The notes under the pieces are model-generated. The model was not told the DNA's origin. It saw only the letters and a list, made by a program, of their open reading frames with translations, and ran no database searches. From JAKAXS01 sp041940525 (lineage in GTDB: Bacteria; Pseudomonadota; Alphaproteobacteria; Rhizobiales; Hyphomicrobiaceae), in the NCBI GenBank assembly GCA_041940525.1, contig JBGTSB010000004.1:37021-101020 (forward strand): DNA of 64,000 nt, given 5' to 3'. This document shows, one piece after another, positions 50,137 through 58,964 of this stretch (positions are counted from its first letter, which is position 1; every line of letters starts with the position of its first letter). The translations under genes and the position numbers were made by a program.

Positions 50137-51999
50137 ATGGTTGCTGCATCAGACATCAGCCAGCACGAGACCGGTCAGGGTCTTGAAGCACGACTGCGCG
50201 GCATGCGCGCGGCGCAGCGTCATAGCCGCGTCGTGCGTTTTTTGCGGAAAGCCTTTCCTGTCTGCTGCGGGTTGATCGTCGTTGCTTACGGCTTAAGCGT
50301 TTTGTCGCGTAGCGGTGTGGATACGGGGCTTCCCGAGCTGAACATCGGGCGTATCACGTCGACCGACCTGAAAATGTCCAACCCGAAGTACAGCGGGTTC
50401 GGGGAAGACGGCAGCTCCTATAAGTTCACCGCCAAGACGGCCAGTCAGGATTTGCTGAAGCCTGGCGTCGTGACGCTGGATGAGATTTCCGGAACGCTTA
50501 TCCAGGCAGACAAGACCAAGACCGACGTTTCTGCGAAGACCGGTCTCTATAATAGCGACAGCGAGGTGCTCGATCTCGATAACGGCATTCGTGTTGTCTC
50601 TGAAAATGGCATGACGGTTTCTCTACCGCGGGCCAGACTGCTGACGAAAGAAAGTCTTTTGACCTCCGAGGACCCTGTGGAGGTTTCGTTTCCAGCCGGG
50701 ACGATCAATGCCAAGGGGCTGACCCTGCGCCAGAAGGCAAAGGAAGTGACGTTCCGTAGTAATGTCGTGGCGAACCTGAAGCCAGCCTCCGCAGGACCGC
50801 CGAAGCCAGATCGGCCCACGGGGGATGTGAGCATGTTTGGCCAATCAGACGCGCCGCTTGATATCACCTCGCGTCGTTTGGACATCAAGGACCAGCACAA
50901 GGTTGCGATCTTTTCTGGTGATGTGCGTGCCGTGCAAGGCGACAGCGTGATGGAAACGCCGCAGCTGACGGTCGGATATGCCAATGATGGTTCCGGTGGC
51001 GCAGGAGAGCAGGCAGGCGGTGCGGGGCCCATGTCCGCGGCGTCCGGCAAGATCAAGGATATCTTTGCCAAGGGCCCAGTGGTCATGACGCGCGGTGAGG
51101 GCGATCGCGTGACGAGTGATCAGGCTCAGTTCGACGCGCAGAACGAAACGGGTGTTCTGACCGGCAACGTCGTCATGCGGTCGGGTTCCGAGCGGACGGC
51201 GACTGGCGACCGTGTGGACCTTGACCAGCGCAACGAGCGCATCGTGCTCAGCGGGCGCAACATTCTCGTCAAGCAAGGCAAGAACGAGTTGCGCGGCGAA
51301 CGCTTGTTCGTTGATCAAAAGGCAGCGATCACGCGGTTGACCGCGCCAAGCAAGGGTCGCATCACGGCGCATCTGGTTCAAAGCGGGAAGCCAAAGAAGC
51401 GCGCTAACAACGCAGCCGAAGCTTCCGTGCCAAAGGGCGGAAACCGGATCGCAGGACAGTTCAAGACGGATCCGAACGCGCCGGTTGAGATTGAATCCAA
51501 CCGGCTCGACGTCAACGACAAGGCCAAGCAAGCCACATTCAGCGGAGCCGTGGTGGCCAAGCAGGGCGACTTTGTTATGAAGACGCCAGTGATGGTTGCG
51601 ACGTACACCGGCTCGGCGGGTATCGCGGACATCGCGGCAACGGGGCCGCAGGCGAACGCGCCGGCGGCGCAGGTTAGCCGGATCCAGGCCAAGCAGAAAG
51701 TTGCCGTGACGACGAAGGACGGCCGGACGGTGGATGGTGATTGGGCCGATGTCGACATGAAGGCCAACACCATCACCGTTGGCGGAGCGGTGAAGCTCAC
51801 GCAGGGTGAGACGGTCGTTCGCGGCACCCGGCTGACGATCAATATGACGACTGGCGAGAGCACGATCGATACCCTGCCTGGCAGCTCCGTTGGAACAGGT
51901 GGTTTCGTTCAAAAGGACAGCGAAGACGGTGTCACCGTTATCCAAGGCGGACGGCCGAGCGCTACGTTTTTTCCCTTGGAGCTAAAAAAGTCCAAATAG
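50137..51999 (+). CDS. lptC: LptC-LptA fusion of the LPS transport bridge
   Basis: The 620-residue protein joins an N-terminal helix (KAFPVCCGLIVVAYGLSVLS, about residues 39-58) and an LptC domain (roughly 65-215) to two OstA/LptA-type beta-jellyroll segments: DAPLDITSRRLDIKDQHKVA (from about 238) and NAPVEIESNRLDVNDKAKQA (from about 448). Each is followed by the AxFSGxVxAxQGD pattern. LptC and LptA normally are separate proteins that bridge LptB2FG to the outer membrane. Here one chain could do both jobs. lptB follows on the same strand. Confidence 0.9.
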   Translation: MVAASDISQHETGQGLEARLRGMRAAQRHSRVVRFLRKAFPVCCGLIVVAYGLSVLSRSGVDTGLPELNIGRITSTDLKMSNPKYSGFGEDGSSYKFTAKTASQDLLKPGVVTLDEISGTLIQADKTKTDVSAKTGLYNSDSEVLDLDNGIRVVSENGMTVSLPRARLLTKESLLTSEDPVEVSFPAGTINAKGLTLRQKAKEVTFRSNVVANLKPASAGPPKPDRPTGDVSMFGQSDAPLDITSRRLDIKDQHKVAIFSGDVRAVQGDSVMETPQLTVGYANDGSGGAGEQAGGAGPMSAASGKIKDIFAKGPVVMTRGEGDRVTSDQAQFDAQNETGVLTGNVVMRSGSERTATGDRVDLDQRNERIVLSGRNILVKQGKNELRGERLFVDQKAAITRLTAPSKGRITAHLVQSGKPKKRANNAAEASVPKGGNRIAGQFKTDPNAPVEIESNRLDVNDKAKQATFSGAVVAKQGDFVMKTPVMVATYTGSAGIADIAATGPQANAPAAQVSRIQAKQKVAVTTKDGRTVDGDWADVDMKANTITVGGAVKLTQGETVVRGTRLTINMTTGESTIDTLPGSSVGTGGFVQKDSEDGVTVIQGGRPSATFFPLELKKSK

Positions 52000-52145
52000 T
52001 GCAGTCTATACGCGGCTTTGGCCTCAACGGCAGGTGCGCTATCCTGACGGTTGCGAACGTTCGCGAAAGGCCCGATCCTAGTGTTCATAGGTCCCGTCAA
52101 GGCGTTCGGTCGCCTGGGGTCCGTTGCCAGTGAGTAAGCTGCCCC

Positions 52146-53141
52146 GTGAAACTGCCGTTCAACCGCAACAAATCGAAGAAGCAGCCTGCGCCTCGCAGGT
52201 CGGCTGCGGCCCCGCCGCCTTTGCCGAACGGCAACTACTACGATCAGCAACCTCCAGGCGCGTATGGGCAAGGCGGGCACTACCCAGCTAGCAATGGTTA
52301 CGATGCTCCGCATGACTGGGGTGACCCGCAACTCGGGCATGATCCGTATGGCTATGGTCAAGACCCGGGTGCGGCGGTCAATCCTTACGATAATTATGAA
52401 GAGCCGTCGGGCGAGGGCTGGCTCACGATCGAACACGTCGAGAAATCTTATAAGAAGCGAAAGGTCGTCCGCGGTGTCAGCCTTGCCCTAAGGCGAGGAG
52501 AATCCGTTGGGTTGCTGGGGCCGAACGGTGCGGGCAAGACCACGGTATTTTACATGATCACCGGGCTGGTTCCCGCTGATGCCGGCCGCATTTCCATTGA
52601 CGGCGTGGATGTGACCCGGCTCCCGATGTACCAGCGCGCGCGGCTTGGTATCGGCTATCTTCCGCAGGAGGCTTCGATCTTTCGCGGGCTAACGGTTGAG
52701 CAAAACTTAATGGCCGTGCTGGAGCTCGTGGAGAAGAACGCCAAGAAACGGCGCGAGAAACTGGACAGCCTGCTGGAGGAGTTCCGCATCACGCGCCTTC
52801 GTAAATCGCCATCGATCGCGCTATCTGGCGGTGAGCGGCGGCGGTGCGAAATCGCCCGAGCGCTAGCCTCTGACCCCTCTTTTATCCTTCTCGATGAACC
52901 CTTTGCCGGCATTGATCCGATCGCTGTGAAAGACATTCAAGAGCTTGTGCGCCACTTGACCGACCGTGGGATCGGGGTTCTGATCACTGATCACAGCGTT
53001 CGGGAGACCTTAAGTTTGATTGACCGGGCCTACATTATCTACGATGGCCAAGTTCTGACACACGGTAACCCTTCGGAAATCAAAGCCAACGAAGAAGTGC
53101 GTAAAGTCTATCTCGGGGACATGTTCGTTAACGGCAATTGA
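52146..53141 (+). CDS. lptB: LptB LPS-export ATPase with an N-terminal extension
   Basis: The 331-residue protein ends with a complete ABC ATPase: LTIEHVEKSYKKRKVVRGVS, Walker A GLLGPNGAGKTTVFYMITGL, Q-loop GYLPQEASIFRGL, signature ALSGGERRRCEIARAL, Walker B FILLDEPFAGIDPIAV and switch ITDHSVRETL. It powers LPS extraction with LptF and LptG (not in this window). Unlike E. coli LptB (about 240 residues) it has about 90 extra N-terminal residues rich in proline, glycine, tyrosine and asparagine. The start is GTG. Confidence 0.95.
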   Translation: MKLPFNRNKSKKQPAPRRSAAAPPPLPNGNYYDQQPPGAYGQGGHYPASNGYDAPHDWGDPQLGHDPYGYGQDPGAAVNPYDNYEEPSGEGWLTIEHVEKSYKKRKVVRGVSLALRRGESVGLLGPNGAGKTTVFYMITGLVPADAGRISIDGVDVTRLPMYQRARLGIGYLPQEASIFRGLTVEQNLMAVLELVEKNAKKRREKLDSLLEEFRITRLRKSPSIALSGGERRRCEIARALASDPSFILLDEPFAGIDPIAVKDIQELVRHLTDRGIGVLITDHSVRETLSLIDRAYIIYDGQVLTHGNPSEIKANEEVRKVYLGDMFVNGN

Positions 53142-53185
53142 TTTAGCATCCGGCTGTTCAGTACGAGGTTGGTTAAGGGCGGAAA

Positions 53186-54736
53186 ATGGCTCTGTCGGCG
53201 AAGTTGGAGTTGAGGCAAGGCCAGCAGTTGGTGATGACACCCCAACTGCAGCAGGCCATTCGTCTTCTACAACTGTCGAACCTTGAACTCGTGGAATTCG
53301 TCGAGACGGAGATAGAGCGAAACCCGCTCTTGGAACGTGAAGAGGCGCAAGACAAAGCTGATGGCGCAAGCTCCGGAGAACCGGAGGCGAGTATTGCGGC
53401 GGACAAGGCCTCCGAGCACGGAGCGGACACATCGGAGCCGTCTGAAGATTGGCTCGATCTATCCAAGTCCAATGGTGAGGCAGCGGCCTCCATGGACACC
53501 GACGTTGACAACCTATTCCCAGATACTCCTTCGATCGAAATGCAGAGCGGATTGGCCGGGAGTGGCTGGTCGTCTCTTGAGCAACGCTCCAGCAATGTCG
53601 ACCTGAGTGACTCAAGCTTAGAGGATTTTGTCAGCAGCCAAGGCACGCTGCGCGATCACCTGCTTGAGCAACTGCCGCTGGCGCTTTCAGATGCGAAAGA
53701 CAGGCTGGCCGGTCAATACATGATCCATTTGCTCGACGAGCAGGGTTACTTGCGTGTCGAGCTTGCCGATATCGCGGAAAACCTAGGCATGCCTGCGGGC
53801 GATGTCGAACGCGTTCACTCGGTCCTTCAGACGTTTGAGCCAGTTGGTGTGTTTGCTCGCTCTCTGCAGGAATGTCTTGCATTGCAGTTGAAGGAAAAGA
53901 ACCGCTTCGATCCAATGATCAGCGCTTTCCTTGATAACTTGCCGTTGCTTGCTGCGCACAACATCCCGGCGCTGCGCAAGGCTGTTGGTTGTGACAGTGA
54001 AGAGCTCGCCGAGATGATCGAGGAGATCAAGCGGCTCAACCCTAAGCCGGGAACTGCGTTTGAGTATGCGCCGGTTCAGCCTGTCGTGCCGGATATTTTT
54101 GTTCGGCCGGCGCCGGACCAAAGCTGGATCATTGAGCTCAACACCGAGACGCTTCCGCGTGTGCTCGTTAACCGGTCGTACTACGCGAAGGTTTCGCGCG
54201 GTGTGAAGAGCGACAAGGATAAGGAATACCTTGTCGACTGTTTGCAAACGGCGAACTGGCTCGTGAAGAGCCTTGATCAGCGCGCGCGTACGATCCTGCG
54301 TGTGGCTGAAGAGATCGTGCGCCAGCAGGACGGCTTTTTCACACATGGCATTCAGCACTTGCGTCCGCTGAATTTGAAGACCGTGGCGGAAGCCATTTCG
54401 ATGCATGAGTCGACGGTGTCGCGCGTAACGTCCAACAAGTACATTGCGACGGGCCGCGGCGTGTTTGAGCTCAAGTTTTTCTTTACCTCATCGATCGCGT
54501 CGTCGTCTCAGGAGTCGGAAGCGCATTCGTCCGAAGCTGTGCGTCATCGCATCAAGCAGATGATCGATAGCGAGACGGCTAAGATGGTTCTGTCGGACGA
54601 CAAGATCGTGGAGCGGTTGCGGACTGATGGCGTGGATATCGCCAGACGCACCGTTGCGAAGTATCGCGAGGCGATGCGCATTCCTTCTTCTGTCCAAAGA
54701 CGGCGAGAAAAGCGTCTTGTCGAACGCTCCCTCTAG
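53186..54736 (+). CDS. rpoN: RNA polymerase sigma-54 factor
   Basis: The 516-residue protein has the N-terminal activator-contact region LELRQGQQLVMTPQLQQAIR LLQLS (glutamine/leucine-rich; read in parts), an acidic region II, the core-binding domain (LEQLPLALSDAKDRLAGQYM), the helix-turn-helix (LKTVAEAISMHESTVSRVTS) and the RpoN box ARRTVAKYRE (about residues 486-495). Sigma-54 directs transcription at -24/-12 promoters with enhancer-binding activators. It lies downstream of lptB and upstream of hpf and ptsN, the conserved order in proteobacteria. Confidence 0.98.
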   Translation: MALSAKLELRQGQQLVMTPQLQQAIRLLQLSNLELVEFVETEIERNPLLEREEAQDKADGASSGEPEASIAADKASEHGADTSEPSEDWLDLSKSNGEAAASMDTDVDNLFPDTPSIEMQSGLAGSGWSSLEQRSSNVDLSDSSLEDFVSSQGTLRDHLLEQLPLALSDAKDRLAGQYMIHLLDEQGYLRVELADIAENLGMPAGDVERVHSVLQTFEPVGVFARSLQECLALQLKEKNRFDPMISAFLDNLPLLAAHNIPALRKAVGCDSEELAEMIEEIKRLNPKPGTAFEYAPVQPVVPDIFVRPAPDQSWIIELNTETLPRVLVNRSYYAKVSRGVKSDKDKEYLVDCLQTANWLVKSLDQRARTILRVAEEIVRQQDGFFTHGIQHLRPLNLKTVAEAISMHESTVSRVTSNKYIATGRGVFELKFFFTSSIASSSQESEAHSSEAVRHRIKQMIDSETAKMVLSDDKIVERLRTDGVDIARRTVAKYREAMRIPSSVQRRREKRLVERSL

Positions 54737-54946
54737 GTGTATCTGGCGCGCTTTCGACGGCCAGACTGTGGTCCCTGGAGTGTTTGACAAGAGGCCGGAG
54801 CCGGTTCTAACGTCATAACCGCGCTGTGTCCTGCGGCTGCCTATTTAAGGCTATGGAATAGTTCGACTTTTTGAAAATTTTTGCGTCGATATTCTTGAAC
54901 AAGCGGCCTATAATTCAATCCCAATAGACGTGCAGGCTAAAAGCAA

Positions 54947-55549
54947 ATGACCATCCAAATTACTGGTAAGCATCTCGATCTCAGCGATCCAATCAAGACG
55001 TATATCGTTGATAAGATTGGCAGCAGCCTTGGCAAGTACATCGGTGACGAGGTAACTGGTCACATCCGCCTTGAAAAAGAGCGTAGTGGCTTCAAGACCG
55101 ATTGCTCGATCACGATACCGAGCGGTCTGTCGCTTCAGTCCCATGGTGAGGCTGGGGATGCCTACGCCAGCGTCGATGCCGCAATAGAACGGCTAGAAAA
55201 GCGGGTACGCAGGCATCAGCGCCGGATTAAGAACCACCATAGCTCCAAAGGGCATGGCATTTCTGTTCCGGCGGCTGACTATACAGTACGTGTGGATGAC
55301 GAGAGCGAACTTGCTCACGATGACATGAATGGCTCCGCACATCCTGTTATTATTGCCGAAAGCGAACGGGGTGTTCGGGAAATTGCAGTTAGTCAGGCTG
55401 TCATGGAGCTTGATCTTACTGAGTCCGCATTCCTGGTGTTTCGGAACGCTGGTCATGGTGGCCTTAATATTGTCTACAGGCGCGACGATGGCCACATTGG
55501 GTGGATAGACCCAAATCCCGGCAAAGAGACCGGGGATAGTCGCACGTAG
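54947..55549 (+). CDS. hpf: Long ribosome hibernation-promoting factor
   Basis: The 200-residue protein has an N-terminal RaiA/HPF ribosome-binding domain (MTIQITGKHLDLSDPIKTYI; GHIRLEKERSGFKTDCSITI; YASVDAAIERLEKRVRRHQR) and a C-terminal dimerisation domain (VSQAVMELDLTESAFLVFRN; GGLNIVYRRDDGHIGWIDP). The long form dimerises 70S ribosomes in stationary phase. A TATAAT hexamer lies at 54909-54914 upstream, without a clear -35. The gene is conserved between rpoN and ptsN. Confidence 0.96.
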   Translation: MTIQITGKHLDLSDPIKTYIVDKIGSSLGKYIGDEVTGHIRLEKERSGFKTDCSITIPSGLSLQSHGEAGDAYASVDAAIERLEKRVRRHQRRIKNHHSSKGHGISVPAADYTVRVDDESELAHDDMNGSAHPVIIAESERGVREIAVSQAVMELDLTESAFLVFRNAGHGGLNIVYRRDDGHIGWIDPNPGKETGDSRT

Positions 55550-55642
55550 GGGCGAGGGGCCCGCGTAAGGATCAAGGCAGCCTTCGGCACACTTGATGCA
55601 TTGCCATCAAGTGCGGCGGCTGGAACTGGATGGACAGACGCG

Positions 55643-56107
55643 ATGGATCTTGGCGATCTACTTGAACAGGAAGGTATTCTTCCGTCGCTCGATGTGACCT
55701 GCAAAAAGCAGTCGTTACAAGAGCTTGCGGCGCGTGCCGCTGCGGTGACGGGCCTTGAAGACCGCCTGATATTCGAGACTTTGCTGCAGCGGGAACGGTT
55801 GGGATCGACCGGTCTTGGGCGCGGCATTGCCATTCCGCATGTTAAGTTGAAGGCACTGCAGAAGATCGTTTGCCTATTTGCTAGGCTTGCTCAGCCAATT
55901 GATTTTGATTCTCAAGACGGTGAGCCAGTCGACTTAATCTTCCTTCTGCTCGCGCCGGATCATGCCAGCGGCGATCATCTGAAGGCGCTGGCGAGAATCT
56001 CGCGTCTCGTACGGGAACCGAGCACGCTGGAGCAGTTGAGATCCGCACGGGACGCCGAGGCGCTGCGTACGGTGCTGGTTGCGCCGGTTACGTCGCACGC
56101 AGCCTAA
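55643..56107 (+). CDS. ptsN: PTS IIA-like nitrogen regulatory protein PtsN
   Basis: The 154-residue EIIA-Ntr protein starts MDLGDLLEQEGILPSLDVTC. The phospho-histidine is in GRGIAIPHVKL, with RERLGSTGLGRG before it and VDLIFLLLAPDHASGDHLKA after it. It receives phosphate through PtsP and Npr and regulates potassium transport and nitrogen or carbon responses. The earlier in-frame start at 55601 would add poorly conserved residues. Confidence 0.95.
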   Translation: MDLGDLLEQEGILPSLDVTCKKQSLQELAARAAAVTGLEDRLIFETLLQRERLGSTGLGRGIAIPHVKLKALQKIVCLFARLAQPIDFDSQDGEPVDLIFLLLAPDHASGDHLKALARISRLVREPSTLEQLRSARDAEALRTVLVAPVTSHAA

Positions 56108-56133
56108 GTTTGGCAGGGTTTTGGAATTGTGGG

Positions 56134-56163
56134 TTGGCCCAGCGGCATGCGCCTCTGGGCCAA
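56134..56163. terminator. Probable bidirectional terminator between ptsN and uppP
   Basis: TTGGCCCAG (56134-56142) and CTGGGCCAA (56155-56163) form a perfect 9-bp stem between two convergent genes, with A- and T-rich bases just outside. Confidence 0.55.
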
Positions 56164-56169
56164 AACTAT

Positions 56170-56967
56170 TTATGATGTGGTCACGAGGAGGCCGACCAGG
56201 CCTGCCGTGCCTACAATAATGCGCCACCAGCCAAACAGCCCGAAGCCGTAGTTGCTCACGTAGTCGAGCAGCTTTTTCACCACAATCACGGCGCTGATAA
56301 ATGCCACGACGAAGCCTAGGGCGATGGCGAAGGCATCATCGCCGGTCAGTACGTTCCAGGATTTCCAAAGCTTGAAAGCGAAGGCTCCTGCCATGGTCGG
56401 CATGGCCAGGAAGAACGAAAATTCGGCCGCCGTGCGCTTATCGGTTCCCATTAGCATCGCGCCGACGATGGTGGCGCCAGAGCGCGACACGCCGGGGATC
56501 ATGGCGAGGCACTGGCAGACGCCGATTTTGAACGCCATCCACAAGGGAATGTCTTCAACTCGCCCGATCGTGGGCGAGAGCGCCATTTTATCGACAACAA
56601 GAAGTATGATCCCGCCGACAATCAGTGATACGCAGATAAGCAAGGGCGTGTTCAGCATGACGTCGATGAGTTCGTTGAACGCTGCGCCCAAAATCATCGC
56701 GGGCACGAACGCCAGGAGTATCGACAATACGAACCGTCTCGCCTCTTCGCTGGATGGCAACGACATAGCCAGCTGCCAGAGGCGGGCGAAATAGACTGAC
56801 AAGATTGCCAGGATCGCACCGAGCTGGATGAGGATTTCAAAGGTTTTTCCCGGCGAGTCAAAGCCGAGGAAATGTCCGGCGAGGATGACGTGACCGGTTG
56901 AAGACACCGGGATGAATTCGGTTAAGCCTTCGATTAGGCCGAGCAGCACAACTTGCCATGTGGGCAT
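56170..56967 (-). CDS. uppP: Undecaprenyl-diphosphatase (BacA/UppP)
   Basis: The 265-residue protein has about eight membrane helices and the family motifs GLIEGLTEFIPVSSTGHVIL (with catalytic glutamates and serine) and PGVSRSGATIVGAMLMG with the active-site arginine and serine. It recycles undecaprenyl pyrophosphate for cell-wall and LPS synthesis and can give low bacitracin tolerance. It is convergent with ptsN. Confidence 0.96.
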   Translation of the reverse strand: MPTWQVVLLGLIEGLTEFIPVSSTGHVILAGHFLGFDSPGKTFEILIQLGAILAILSVYFARLWQLAMSLPSSEEARRFVLSILLAFVPAMILGAAFNELIDVMLNTPLLICVSLIVGGIILLVVDKMALSPTIGRVEDIPLWMAFKIGVCQCLAMIPGVSRSGATIVGAMLMGTDKRTAAEFSFFLAMPTMAGAFAFKLWKSWNVLTGDDAFAIALGFVVAFISAVIVVKKLLDYVSNYGFGLFGWWRIIVGTAGLVGLLVTTS

Positions 56968-57091
56968 GTTCGCGGGGCTCCATGTTTTGCGGGATCTTAG
57001 ATCTCTGGCGGGTGTGATGAGGCCGTTATGACATAAGAGGACGTCAAGGCACAGCGCTGGTTCCTATCGTTTGGGTATTGATAGATCAATA

Positions 57092-57772
57092 ATGTATACG
57101 CTGACGCATTTCCGGCTTTGTCCGCTCTCGCGCTCCTTGAGGGTCGCGCTGGGAGAGCTGGATATCGAGTTTGAGCTGGTCGAAGAATTTCCTTGGGAAT
57201 GGCGGGCTCCATTCTTGGCGCTGAATCCGGCTGGCGAATTGCCGGTGCTGCGGACCGAAGCCGGTTTGACTATTTGCGGCGCTTATGCGTGTTCCGAATT
57301 TCTGTCTGAGCACTTGGAAGAGGATGAGGGGGAGCTGTTCCCTGGCGACACGGCGCATCGGGCTGAAGTGCGCCGGCTCGTGGACTGGTTTCATGGCAAG
57401 ATGGACCGCGAAGTCACGCGGGAGCTGTTGACGGAGAAGGTCTATGCTCGAATGCGAACCGAGACGGCCTATTCGCCCAACACGAACGTGCTGCGGGCAA
57501 TTGGTGCCAATTTGAGCTACCACATGAGCTACATCGCTTACTTGGCTGACCAGCGGCGCTGGCTTGCTGGCGATGAGTTCAGCTTCGCTGACATGGCGGC
57601 CTCTGCTCACCTGTCTTGCGCCGACTATCTGGGTGAAGTGCCTTGGGAGGACTTCCCGGCGGTGAAGACCTGGTACTCTCGTATCAAGTCGCGAAAGTCG
57701 TTTCGGCCAATCTTAGCTGACCGCCTGCCAGGCGCGCCCCCGCCGTTAAACTATACGGACCTCGATTTTTGA
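57092..57772 (+). CDS. GST-fold protein, probably FzlA-like
   Basis: The 226-residue protein has a thioredoxin-like N-domain (YTLTHFRLCPLSRSLRVALG, with CPLS at the usual active site, and NPAGELPVL cis-proline region) and a helical GST C-domain (RRWLAGDEFSFADMAASAHL). FzlA, an FtsZ-binding GST homologue of alphaproteobacteria, has this length and WEWRAPFLALNPAGE-type region and neighbours queG. FzlA does not act as a standard glutathione transferase. The identity is an inference from family and context. ATG at 57092 is chosen. Confidence 0.8.
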   Translation: MYTLTHFRLCPLSRSLRVALGELDIEFELVEEFPWEWRAPFLALNPAGELPVLRTEAGLTICGAYACSEFLSEHLEEDEGELFPGDTAHRAEVRRLVDWFHGKMDREVTRELLTEKVYARMRTETAYSPNTNVLRAIGANLSYHMSYIAYLADQRRWLAGDEFSFADMAASAHLSCADYLGEVPWEDFPAVKTWYSRIKSRKSFRPILADRLPGAPPPLNYTDLDF

Positions 57773-57785
57773 GGTCTAAGGGGGC

Positions 57786-58964
57786 ATGTCCACCTGCCCG
57801 ACCACATCTGCTGTTCGCCGTGACGGTGACCTCAGGGCGTCTTTATTGCTGAAGGCGCGTGAGCTGGGTTTTGATGCCGTGCGTGTGGCGAGGCCGGATA
57901 GTGTTGGCCAAGCGGGTGAGCGGTTGATGACTTTCCTGGCCGACGGCCGCCATGGCGACATGGATTGGATGGCCGAGACGGCGGAACGGAGGCGTGATCC
58001 GAGGCAGCTTTGGCCGGATGTCCGGTCCATCGTGATGTTGGGCATCAGCTACGCACCTCAGACTGATCCGATGGACGTGTTGAGCCAGCCATCGCGGGGT
58101 GCGGTTTCCGCTTACGCGCAAGGCAAGGATTATCATGACGTCGTGAAATCCAAGTTGAAGGCGATCGCCCGCTGGCTTCATGGCGCTTCTGGAAAAGAGC
58201 TGAAAGTTTTCGTCGATACGGCGCCGTTGATGGAAAAGCCGCTGGCGCAAGCGGCCGGGTTGGGCTGGCAGGGGAAGCATACAAACCTTGTTTCTCGCGA
58301 TCATGGTTCCTGGCTGTTCCTGGGTGCGATCGCAACGGCTGCCGCGTTGGAGGCCGATGAGCCTGAGCAGGATCATTGCGGCAGCTGCAGCCGGTGTCTT
58401 GACGTATGCCCAACGGATGCATTTCCAGCGCCTTACCAGCTCGATGCGCGGCGCTGCATCGCATACCTCACGATCGAATACCGGGGACATATCGGTCGGG
58501 CTTTTCGCGAGCCGATCGGCAATCGTGTGTTTGGTTGCGATGATTGTCTTGCTGTTTGCCCATGGAACAAGTTTGCCGAAGTTTCGCGCGAGGCGAAGTT
58601 CGCGGCGGTGGACGGCGCGGTGGCGCCGGAGTTAGCGGATCTGTTGGTCATGCGTGACGAGGATTTTCGCAGCCGTTTTCGTGGCACTCCGGTGAAGCGA
58701 ACCGGATGGGAGCGCTTCATGCGCAACGTGCTAATTGCCGCCGGCAATTCGGGCGATGGGGGCCTGGTTGATCTTGTGCGGAAACACTTGGACGCTGAGT
58801 CACCACTCGTTCGGGCAATGGCGGTCTGGGCATTCCGGCGGCTTGCGCCCGCCGATGAGGTGATGCGGGCGCGGCAGGCGTCGTTGGGTCAGGAGCCCGA
58901 TGAGTATGTTCGCGCTGAATGGGACGATGAGCCAATCAGTGCCGACGAGGGACTTAAGGTATGA
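57786..58964 (+). CDS. queG: Epoxyqueuosine reductase
   Basis: The 392-residue protein has a cobalamin-binding N-domain (VFVDTAPLMEKPLAQAAGLG; WQGKHTNLVSRDHGSWLFLG), two Fe4S4 clusters (CGSCSRCLDVCPTDAFPAPY and FGCDDCLAVCPWNKFA) and a C-terminal HEAT-like part (LVRAMAVWAFRRL). It reduces epoxyqueuosine to queuosine at tRNA wobble position 34. Its stop overlaps the start of the next gene (ATGA). GST and SDR-like genes on either side are common partners in alphaproteobacteria. Confidence 0.95.
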   Translation: MSTCPTTSAVRRDGDLRASLLLKARELGFDAVRVARPDSVGQAGERLMTFLADGRHGDMDWMAETAERRRDPRQLWPDVRSIVMLGISYAPQTDPMDVLSQPSRGAVSAYAQGKDYHDVVKSKLKAIARWLHGASGKELKVFVDTAPLMEKPLAQAAGLGWQGKHTNLVSRDHGSWLFLGAIATAAALEADEPEQDHCGSCSRCLDVCPTDAFPAPYQLDARRCIAYLTIEYRGHIGRAFREPIGNRVFGCDDCLAVCPWNKFAEVSREAKFAAVDGAVAPELADLLVMRDEDFRSRFRGTPVKRTGWERFMRNVLIAAGNSGDGGLVDLVRKHLDAESPLVRAMAVWAFRRLAPADEVMRARQASLGQEPDEYVRAEWDDEPISADEGLKV

